From contig NZ_QFRW01000315.1 in assembly GCF_003265355.1 (NCBI RefSeq), forward strand, positions 1-34,444: a stretch of DNA of 34,444 nucleotides, in the 5' to 3' direction. The first letter of the stretch is position 1. Each line of letters starts with the position of its first letter. The DNA comes from Glycomyces dulcitolivorans (GTDB lineage Bacteria; Actinomycetota; Actinomycetes; Mycobacteriales; Micromonosporaceae). The notes below the pieces were generated by a model. That model was not told the origin of the DNA and ran no database searches. It saw nothing but the letters and a program-made list of their open reading frames with translations. The translations under genes and the position numbers were made by a program. Shown piece after piece: positions 19,846-27,058 of this stretch.

Positions 19846-22800
19846 ATGTACTCCGAACTGCCCAGACCGGGGCGAACCGCCGCGCGTTTCGCCGCAGCGG
19901 CCGTGGCCGCCCCGATCGCCGCCGTCGCATTCGCGGCCCCGGCGGCCGCGGCAGAGGTCCCCGGCCTCGACGAGATCTACCCCGACTGGTACGTACCGGC
20001 TGACGTCGTCTCGGGCGATGACAGCGACGGCACCTTCAACCTCGACATGATTCCCTCGGCGGGCCACGAGTGGGACTTCCACACCGTCGCCTTCGGCCTC
20101 GTCTTCGACGACCCCGAAGGACTGATCGAGATCCTTCCCGGAGACGGCTGCGAAGTCGACGCCGCAGGATCGGCGCTGTCCTGCGAGGAAAGCGCCAGGG
20201 GTTACTACTTCCTCGACTTCGACCTCGCATCGACCGCCGACCTCACCGCAGCCGAGCCGGTCGAATACGCGCTCGCGATCGCCATCGACGGCATCGAGAT
20301 CGGATCCGAGTCGGGCACCGTCGATGTCATCCCGGCAGGAAGCGAGTACCACCCTCACGATCCCTACCTCCACGGCGACGCGGCGCTCTCCGGCGTCGAG
20401 CCCGGCAGCACCGTCGAGGTGCGACCGACGTTCAGGCAGGAGCGCGACCTCTACTCGGGCGCCGCGGCGATCCTCGCCTCGTTCAGCGACTCGTACAGCC
20501 ACATCGGCATCAGCCAGGAAGGCGCCGACGCGGTCGCCGAATACGACAACTGCACCCCCTCCGCAGACGGGATCCGCGGCGGCGTCGACTGCATCATCAC
20601 CGACCTCACGAACCGGCCCGGCACCGCGCTGACATTCACCGGTCCGGTCTCGTACGCGGTCGGCGCAGACGCACTCGGTCCCTTCGCAGTCTGCTCGTGC
20701 ACTTTCAGCGTGCAGACCATCGACGCGGACACCCTCACCGAAGAGTTCGGCGACCTGATCTGGGACCCGGCTTCCGAGAACCTCCTCGGCATCGAACCCG
20801 CCGACGCCTGGACTGAACCGGCCGACCCCGAGACCGCCGAGCATTTCGGGACCATCTCCATCACCACCACCGCGAACCCGGTTGACCTCACGGTCACCGG
20901 CGGCAGCCTCTCGGGCACGGCCGGCACGGAGGCGACGACCACAGTCCAGGTCACCAACAACGGCCCCGCCACGATTTACAACCGCGAAGACGACCACGGC
21001 TCCGCCTCGATCAGAGTGCAGCTCCCCGCCGGCACCCAGCTCGCGAGGATCAACAGCAGCGGCACCGGGGACTGGTTCTGCCTCGGCAAGGCGTCCTTGG
21101 CGCTCGAGTACAGCCGCACCACCACGACGCTCGACCGCTACGACCTCTACTGCTTCCTCATGACGCCGCTCACCGCCGGGCAGACGGTCGACTTCACCTT
21201 CACTGCGAAACTCACCGGGTCCGGCGAGCACAGCGGGCTGATCGAGATCGCCGCACTCACTACCGACGTCAACGGCGCGAACCTCGACTCGAACCTGGCG
21301 AACGACGTCGCGTCCCTCAGCAGCAGCGCCGAGGGAATCGCCGTGCCCCGCAACGACTTCAACGAGGACGGCGTGCAGGACCTCTTTGCGGTCCGCGAGT
21401 CCGACGGCGCGCTGCTCCTCTACCGGGGCACCGAGAACGCGACCCTCATCGGAGGCGACGTCGTCGCAACCGGTTGGGGCCACATGGACGTGGTCATGCC
21501 AGGCGACGTGACCGGCGACGGCAACTCCGACCTCCTCGCCCGCGACACCAGGACCGGCACGCTCTACACCTACCCCGGCGACGGCACCGGCGGCCTCGGC
21601 TCCCGCATTACCTCCGGCACCGGCTGGGGCTCCGTCGAAGTCTTCACCGCCGCCGACACCGACGGCAACGGCACCGTCGACATCGTCGCCGCCCGCAGAC
21701 ACGACGAGCGCCTCTACAGGTACGCCGGCGACGGGACCGGCACCTTCACCCTCGCCTCGAGCACCGTCGGCAGCGGCCAGTGGATCAACGCCATGACGAA
21801 CCTCGGCGACATCGACGGCAACGGCACCGACGACCTCGTGTACCAATACGGACCCTCGCAGGAGTACCGGGTGTTCGGCCACACGCTGCAAGCGCCCAGG
21901 CTCGATCCCTGGCTCGGCAGCAGCGACCAGGACCGCAGATACTCCCAGATCGCCGCCATCGGCGACATGGACGAGAACGGTACCGTCGAGGTCGCGCTGG
22001 TCGATGCCCGCACTGGCGCCCTGCACCGCCAGTCCTTCACGGCCGCAGGCGCAGTCACCGCACTCGCGACGTTCAGCTCCTCCGGGTGGGGCGGCATGAG
22101 CCTCCCCGAGGTGGACGCCGACCGCACGTACGACTACGACCAGAACGGCACCACCGACCTCCTCGCTCGTGACAAGACCACCGGGACCACGTACCTCTAT
22201 CTGGGTTCGTTGGCGGGCGGTGGGTTGTCGTACCGCCTCGAGTTGGACAAGTACCTGAGCCAGATGGATCTGATCGAGGCCGCGGGTGACTTCACCGGCG
22301 ACAACCTCCCCGATGTCATCGCCCGCACCTCCGGCGGCGTCCTGTACGTCTACCCCGGTGACGGTTATGGCAATTACCGCAACACCGCGCGTGTCCGCAT
22401 CGGCGGCGGATGGGGTGCGATGGGCGCCATCGTCTCCGGCCAGGACTACAACAACGACGGCAAGGTGGACATCCTCGCCCGCGAGTCCGCGACCGGGAAC
22501 CTGTGGCTGTACCCGGGCACCGGGACCGGCTCGCACGGCACGCGCGTCCTGATCGGGACCGGCTGGAACTCGATGTCGCTGATCACCGCGGTCGGGGACC
22601 TGGACCACGACGGCGCGGCGGATGTCATCGCCCGCAAGAACTCGGACAACTGCCTGTATTTCTACGCCGGCAAGCCGGCCGGCGGGGTGAAGAACGGCGT
22701 GAAGATCGGCTGCGGCTGGGACGTGATGAACGCGGTCGTCAGCGTCGGCGACTTCAACGGCGACGGCCACGTCGACTGGATCGCCAGGCACACCAACGGG

Positions 22801-22893
22801 AACCTGTACCTGTACAAGGGCAACGGCGCGGGGACGTACACGTCCTCGTCCGTCGCCGGCACCGGCTGGGGCGGCATGGACCTCCTCGCCTGA
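19846..22893 (+). CDS. Secreted FG-GAP/VCBS-type repeat protein 2 with two extra N-terminal regions
   Basis: A 1015-residue protein with a signal peptide to about residue 36 (APAAAA-E). Region 37-170 is unique to this copy and contains one Cys pair (C102, C113). Region 173-500 aligns with the N-terminal part of repeat protein 3 (shared landmarks YLHGD, EYDNC, DCIITDLT, GPVSYAVGADALGP, CSCTFSV and a Cys pair near 412/436). It includes a stretch with a DUF11-like look (VTNNGPATIYN). From about 503 to the end there are ten Asp-loop repeats (DFNEDGVQD, DVTGDGNSD, DTDGNGTVD, DIDGNGTDD, DMDENGTVE, DYDQNGTTD, DFTGDNLPD, DYNNDGKVD, DLDHDGAAD, DFNGDGHVD), a probable beta-propeller. There is no enzyme motif. 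ATG 19846 is preceded by ACAGGA. Confidence 0.9.
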   Translation: MYSELPRPGRTAARFAAAAVAAPIAAVAFAAPAAAAEVPGLDEIYPDWYVPADVVSGDDSDGTFNLDMIPSAGHEWDFHTVAFGLVFDDPEGLIEILPGDGCEVDAAGSALSCEESARGYYFLDFDLASTADLTAAEPVEYALAIAIDGIEIGSESGTVDVIPAGSEYHPHDPYLHGDAALSGVEPGSTVEVRPTFRQERDLYSGAAAILASFSDSYSHIGISQEGADAVAEYDNCTPSADGIRGGVDCIITDLTNRPGTALTFTGPVSYAVGADALGPFAVCSCTFSVQTIDADTLTEEFGDLIWDPASENLLGIEPADAWTEPADPETAEHFGTISITTTANPVDLTVTGGSLSGTAGTEATTTVQVTNNGPATIYNREDDHGSASIRVQLPAGTQLARINSSGTGDWFCLGKASLALEYSRTTTTLDRYDLYCFLMTPLTAGQTVDFTFTAKLTGSGEHSGLIEIAALTTDVNGANLDSNLANDVASLSSSAEGIAVPRNDFNEDGVQDLFAVRESDGALLLYRGTENATLIGGDVVATGWGHMDVVMPGDVTGDGNSDLLARDTRTGTLYTYPGDGTGGLGSRITSGTGWGSVEVFTAADTDGNGTVDIVAARRHDERLYRYAGDGTGTFTLASSTVGSGQWINAMTNLGDIDGNGTDDLVYQYGPSQEYRVFGHTLQAPRLDPWLGSSDQDRRYSQIAAIGDMDENGTVEVALVDARTGALHRQSFTAAGAVTALATFSSSGWGGMSLPEVDADRTYDYDQNGTTDLLARDKTTGTTYLYLGSLAGGGLSYRLELDKYLSQMDLIEAAGDFTGDNLPDVIARTSGGVLYVYPGDGYGNYRNTARVRIGGGWGAMGAIVSGQDYNNDGKVDILARESATGNLWLYPGTGTGSHGTRVLIGTGWNSMSLITAVGDLDHDGAADVIARKNSDNCLYFYAGKPAGGVKNGVKIGCGWDVMNAVVSVGDFNGDGHVDWIARHTNGNLYLYKGNGAGTYTSSSVAGTGWGGMDLLA

Positions 22894-22904
22894 CCGTTCC
22901 CGCG

Positions 22905-23011
22905 ACGCGTTGAAGGCGGCCTCGCACCCGCGGGGCCGCCTTCGGCACGTCCGGGATGCAACCGGTTTCGGAAACAACGCGTGTAGTCCAAGTCGGACCC
23001 CACGACACCCC
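22905..23011 (+). repeat. Duplicated intergenic segment, copy B
   Basis: Close copy of 19711-19817, differing at scattered single positions. It spans the gene 2 terminator and the presumed promoter of gene 3. After 23011 the two copies diverge up to the respective start codons. Confidence 0.85.
22911..22944 (+). terminator. Terminator after repeat-protein gene 2
   Basis: The stem GAAGGCGGCCTCGC (22912-22925) pairs with GCGGGGCCGCCTTC (22930-22943) with one G-U pair. Compared with the hairpin after gene 1, a G-C pair has become A-U on both strands, so the pairing is kept. Confidence 0.85.
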
Positions 23012-23047
23012 CACATGAACCCCCCTTTCAATTGAACAAGGAGCTCC

Positions 23048-25675
23048 ATGAACCCCGATTCCCCCGGGCGCCTCGGCAGGCGCCTGATCGCGGGTGCCGC
23101 CGTCGGCCTCGTCGCCGCGGCCGCGTTCGCGGCCCCCGTCGCGGCCCAGGAGACGGCCTACGAGCCGTTCCTCCACGGCGACGTCAAGATCGCGGAGGCC
23201 GCCCCCGGCGCCACCGCGAACGTCACCCCGGTCTTCCTCCACCAGCAGGACCTCACCACCTCGACCGTGCTCGTCCACTTCGACGACGCGACCGCGACCC
23301 GCGGCACGACCCTCATCGCCGAGGCGACCGAGGAGTACGACAACTGCGGCGACGCCGCCGACGGCGGCATCGACTGCGTCTTCACCGACTTCACCGGTGA
23401 GCTCGGCTCGGCCTTCACGCTGTCGGGCCCGATCGGCTACGCCGTCGCCGCCGACGCGCCCGGGCCGATCGAGGTCTGCGGCTGCACCTACACCGTGACG
23501 CCGGTCGAACTCTCCACCATCGAGGAGGACTACGGCGACCTCGTCCCGGTCCCCGACTCCCCGAACCCGCTGGCCATCGTGCCCGCCGAGACCCCCTGGG
23601 ACGGCACGGGCGCGACCGCCGACGCCGGCGACATTGCGCTGACCACGACCGAGAACCAGCTCGACCTGTACGTCGGCTCCTCCGTCGAAGAGCTCACCGG
23701 CGGGATCGGATCCACCCCCGACCTGCGGCTCTGGCTCGGCAACGACAGCACGACCGCCGCCGGGTACGACCTCGCCGCCGACGAGCCCGGCTCGTACGTG
23801 CTCCGCGGCCAGATGCCCGACGGCATCGACCTCACCGAGCTGAACGCCGACGGCAACGCCGCGTGGACCTGCCTCGACGAGAGCGAGCTCGCGGCCGAGT
23901 ACGAGCGCACCGAGAGCACGCAGCTCGAACGCTTCGACTTCGTCTGCTACCTCCAGAGCATCGCCGCGAACACCGAGACCGGCCTCCTGCTGGAAACCTG
24001 GATCACCGAAGGCCAGGGCAACGCCGGCCGCTTCGAGGTCGCCGCCGCCTACGACGGCGCCGAGGCGCTCGAATCCGATGCGGGCGACGAGTTCCTCTTC
24101 GTCCTGAACGGACTGCCGTTCGTGCCGCTGGCGCGCAACGACTTCAACAACGACGGCCTCGACGACTTCGTGGCGGTCCGCGAGTCCGACGGCGCGCTGC
24201 GGTTCTACCCCGGCAAGGGGAACGGGACGTTCGGCGCGGCCACCACGATGGCGACCGGGTTCGGCGGCTTCGACGTCGTCATGGCCGGCGAGCTCAACAG
24301 CGACGGCTACGCCGACCTGCTGGTGCGCGACAACAAGACCGGGATCCTCTACACCTACCCGGGCAACGGGAGCGGCGGCCTCAAGGAGCGCATCCGCTCC
24401 GGCACCGGCTGGAACGTCATGAGCGTCTTCACGACCCTGGACTTCGACGGCGACGGGATGATGGACATCCTCGCCGCCCGGGAGTCCACCGGCGTCCTGT
24501 CCTACTACTCCGGCAAGGGCAACGGCACGTTCGGCAACGGCGTCCAGTGGACCACCGGGTACAACAACGTCGACGCGCTGATCTCGACCGGCGACATCGA
24601 CCACGACGGCGGCGAGGACTTCATGATCCGCACCGCCTGGGACCAGGAGTACATGGTCTTCACCACCTCCGGTGCAGAGGCCGTCATCCTCGACCCCTAC
24701 CTGAGCGGCCCCACCACGTCCCAGTTCCGCCAGGTCGTCGGCGCGGGCGACCTCGACCGCGACGGCCTGCTCGACCTCCTCTCGGTGGGCACCCGCTCCA
24801 GCGGCCTCTACCGCCAGGAGTTCCGCCTCGACGGGGCGATCGCCGAGTACCAGACCGTGTCCGGCTCCGGCTGGCTCGGCATGAGCCTCCCGATGGCGAC
24901 GCTCGACCGTTCCCGCGACCTCGACATGGACGGGGCCACCGACGTGCTCGCGCGCCGCTCCTCGAACAAGGTCACGAGCATCTACTTCGGGAACGGCACC
25001 GGCGGCTGGGGCCCCAACTACGAGTGGGACTCCAACTTCTCGGGCATGAACCTGATCGAGACCTCCGGCGACTTCACCGGTGACAACCTCCCCGACGTCC
25101 TCACCCGCACCACCGGCGGCGTCCTGTACGTCTACCCGGGCGACGGCTTCGGCTACTACGACAACGACGGCCGCATCCGCATCGGCGGCGGCTGGAACGC
25201 CATGTCGGCCATCGTCTCCGGCTCGGACTACAACGGCGACAACAAGAACGACATCATCGCCCGCGAGTCCGCCACCGGCAACCTGTGGCTCTACCCGGGC
25301 AACAACGCCGGCTCCCACGGCACCCGCGTCCTCATCGGCACCGGCTGGAACGGCATGTCGCTCATCACCGCGGTCGGCGACCTCGACCACGACGGCGCCG
25401 CCGACGTGATCGCCCGCAAGAACTCCGACAACTGCATGTACTTCTACGCCGGCAAGCCCGCCGGCGGCGTGAAGAACGGCGTCAAGATCGGCTGCGGCTG
25501 GAACGTCATGAACACCGTCGCCGCGGTCGGCGACTTCAACGGCGACGGCCACTTCGACTGGGTCGCAAGGCACACCAACGGCAGTCTCTACCTCTACAAG
25601 GGCAACGGCGCCGGCACCTACTCCGGCTCGGTCGTCATCGGCTCCGGCTGGGGCGGCATGGACATCATCGCCTAG
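23048..25675 (+). CDS. Secreted FG-GAP/VCBS-type repeat protein 3
   Basis: An 875-residue protein with a signal peptide ending near residue 34 (APVAAQ). Region 38-360 is the counterpart of residues 173-500 of repeat protein 2 (FLHGD, EYDNC, DCVFTDFT, GPIGYAVAADAPGP, CGCTYTV, a Cys pair in WTCLDE/FVCYLQ). From about 363, ten Asp-loop repeats follow (DFNNDGLDD, ELNSDGYAD, DFDGDGMMD, DIDHDGGED, DLDRDGLLD, DLDMDGATD, DFTGDNLPD, DYNGDNKND, DLDHDGAAD, DFNGDGHFD). The last four repeats are almost the same at protein level as those of proteins 1 and 2, but many third codon positions differ. Start ATG 23048 follows AAGGAG. It ends at a hairpin shared with the convergent amidohydrolase gene. Confidence 0.92.
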   Translation: MNPDSPGRLGRRLIAGAAVGLVAAAAFAAPVAAQETAYEPFLHGDVKIAEAAPGATANVTPVFLHQQDLTTSTVLVHFDDATATRGTTLIAEATEEYDNCGDAADGGIDCVFTDFTGELGSAFTLSGPIGYAVAADAPGPIEVCGCTYTVTPVELSTIEEDYGDLVPVPDSPNPLAIVPAETPWDGTGATADAGDIALTTTENQLDLYVGSSVEELTGGIGSTPDLRLWLGNDSTTAAGYDLAADEPGSYVLRGQMPDGIDLTELNADGNAAWTCLDESELAAEYERTESTQLERFDFVCYLQSIAANTETGLLLETWITEGQGNAGRFEVAAAYDGAEALESDAGDEFLFVLNGLPFVPLARNDFNNDGLDDFVAVRESDGALRFYPGKGNGTFGAATTMATGFGGFDVVMAGELNSDGYADLLVRDNKTGILYTYPGNGSGGLKERIRSGTGWNVMSVFTTLDFDGDGMMDILAARESTGVLSYYSGKGNGTFGNGVQWTTGYNNVDALISTGDIDHDGGEDFMIRTAWDQEYMVFTTSGAEAVILDPYLSGPTTSQFRQVVGAGDLDRDGLLDLLSVGTRSSGLYRQEFRLDGAIAEYQTVSGSGWLGMSLPMATLDRSRDLDMDGATDVLARRSSNKVTSIYFGNGTGGWGPNYEWDSNFSGMNLIETSGDFTGDNLPDVLTRTTGGVLYVYPGDGFGYYDNDGRIRIGGGWNAMSAIVSGSDYNGDNKNDIIARESATGNLWLYPGNNAGSHGTRVLIGTGWNGMSLITAVGDLDHDGAADVIARKNSDNCMYFYAGKPAGGVKNGVKIGCGWNVMNTVAAVGDFNGDGHFDWVARHTNGSLYLYKGNGAGTYSGSVVIGSGWGGMDIIA

Positions 25676-25692
25676 ACAACTGCACACATAGG

Positions 25693-25721
25693 ACGGGTGG
25701 CGACCTCTGGTCGCCGCCCGT
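25693..25721. terminator. Bidirectional terminator
   Basis: The stem ACGGGTGGCGACC (25693-25705) pairs with GGTCGCCGCCCGT (25709-25721) with one G-U pair and a 3-base loop. It lies between the stops of repeat gene 3 (+) and the convergent amidohydrolase gene (-). Confidence 0.8.
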
Positions 25722-25727
25722 TCCGTG

Positions 25728-26963
25728 TCAGCAGCCCGCCCGCTCCACGAGCCACTTCGACATGGCCCGCACGCCGTGCCCGATCGCGGCCTCGTCCGGG
25801 GCGAAGGTCGGGAAGTGCGGATAGCCGGTCGTCACATCGGCACCCGGGGAGCGGACCCCGAGATAGGTGTAGGTGCCGGGGATCTCGTCGAGGAACAGCG
25901 CGAAGTCCTCCCCGCTGAACGGGACCGCGGCCCGCACGACCTCCGTCTCGACGCCGCCCCGCCGCAGGAACCGCTTGAGCTCGTTCGCTTCCGGTGCTGG
26001 GCACACCATCGCGGGGAACGGGTCGTTCGGGAACACCGCGGTCGCGCCGTACGACTGCGCGAGCCGGTCGATGTCGGCCCGCACCTCGGTGTACCGCTCC
26101 TCGGGCCAGCACCGCGAGGAGAACCGCACTTCGCCGCCGTCCGCGAAGGCGCGCGTGAAGACGAACGACGCGAGCGGACCGTCCTCGGTCTGGAGGTCCA
26201 CCAGCAGCTGCTCCAGGTCGGCGGGGCTCTGCGGCTGCGCGACCGTTCCGAGGGCGCCGATCTCGGCCGCGAGCTGCGCGGCGCGCTCAGCCGCGTCGTC
26301 CCCGGTGAGGCTCACGGACCCGCGGTCCTGCCCCGGCAGGCCCGAACCCGGGTTGACCCCGAAGACGCCCACCGGGAGAAGGCCGCAGTGCAGGGCGTGG
26401 ATCTCCTCGGGATCGGTCTGCGCCAGCACCCCGTCCTCGATCATCGCCCTGGCCCCGGCCAGGGACTCCTCGGCGGGCTGGAACACGAACACGACCGTGC
26501 CGTGCAGTTTGCGCCGCAACCGGGCGAGCACTTGCGCGATGCCCACGCCGACCGTGGTGTGGATGTCGTGCCCGCACAGGTGCTTCGGCGCGGTCCCGCC
26601 CCCGATCTGATCCACCGGCGGCACCGCGTCCATGTCGGCCCGATACGCGACCGTCCGACCCCGATGCCGCCCGCGCAGCACCCCGACGACGCCGTACCCG
26701 CCGACCCCGGTGGTCACTTCGAGCCCGGCGGCCCTGAGCGCTTCAGCGACCTTCGCCGAGGTCCTCGCTTCTTGGCCCGGCCCTTCAGGGTTCGCGTTCA
26801 GGTCGCGCCGAAACGCGATCAGGTCCGCTTCGATCGCCTGCACTTCGGCATCGATCGAATTGCTGGATGATGCTTGCGCTGCGGTCGGAATGCTCACGGA
26901 CGCAACAATAGCGGTGCTCCCCAGCAGCACCCGGCGGCTGAGGTTCTTGGAACGGGGTGTCAT
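25728..26963 (-). CDS. Exported M20-family amidohydrolase/peptidase
   Basis: A 411-residue zinc hydrolase of the M20D (AbgB/HipO-like) type, which cleaves N-acyl amino acids or dipeptides. The N-terminus reads SRRVLLGS followed by a hydrophobic stretch and TAAQAS, a likely twin-arginine signal peptide. Catalytic-domain motifs are YRADMDAVP (D110/D112), CGHDIHTT (C130, H132, H135), PAEES (E165/E166) and the C-terminal SGEDFALF and HFPTFAPDE. The central lid domain is present. Start ATG 26963 is chosen for its GGAGGA site; an opening 15 codons upstream lacks one. Tat export of an enzyme from this mostly cytoplasmic family is notable. It lies just downstream of the caspase gene on the same strand, 95 bases apart. 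Confidence 0.9.
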   Translation of the reverse strand: MTPRSKNLSRRVLLGSTAIVASVSIPTAAQASSSNSIDAEVQAIEADLIAFRRDLNANPEGPGQEARTSAKVAEALRAAGLEVTTGVGGYGVVGVLRGRHRGRTVAYRADMDAVPPVDQIGGGTAPKHLCGHDIHTTVGVGIAQVLARLRRKLHGTVVFVFQPAEESLAGARAMIEDGVLAQTDPEEIHALHCGLLPVGVFGVNPGSGLPGQDRGSVSLTGDDAAERAAQLAAEIGALGTVAQPQSPADLEQLLVDLQTEDGPLASFVFTRAFADGGEVRFSSRCWPEERYTEVRADIDRLAQSYGATAVFPNDPFPAMVCPAPEANELKRFLRRGGVETEVVRAAVPFSGEDFALFLDEIPGTYTYLGVRSPGADVTTGYPHFPTFAPDEAAIGHGVRAMSKWLVERAGC

Positions 26964-27058
26964 GGTCTCCTCCGAATCGGAAGTCGGTACCCCGATTCTC
27001 GAATCCACAGTGCTCCGGCGCAGTCATGCAGACCCCCGGAACTTCACGCCGGTGGGCC

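Noticed and set aside
22480-25675. Recent gene conversion among the 3' ends of the repeat-protein genes
   Set aside because: The proteins match closely there, but many third codon positions differ between copies, so selection on the protein explains it better than recent sequence transfer.
18028-25675. The tandem repeats as a CRISPR-like or other non-coding array
   Set aside because: The repeats are coding, about 150 bases long, diverged at the DNA level, and keep frame and Asp-loop motifs.
16537-25687. Very long open frames on the minus strand opposite deoA and the three repeat-protein genes (each near 1000 codons)
   Set aside because: They are antisense shadows: with G/C fixed at third positions stops are rare. 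Their translations are low-complexity Val/Ala/Gly/Asp runs without domains, while the plus-strand frames encode signal peptides and clear repeats.
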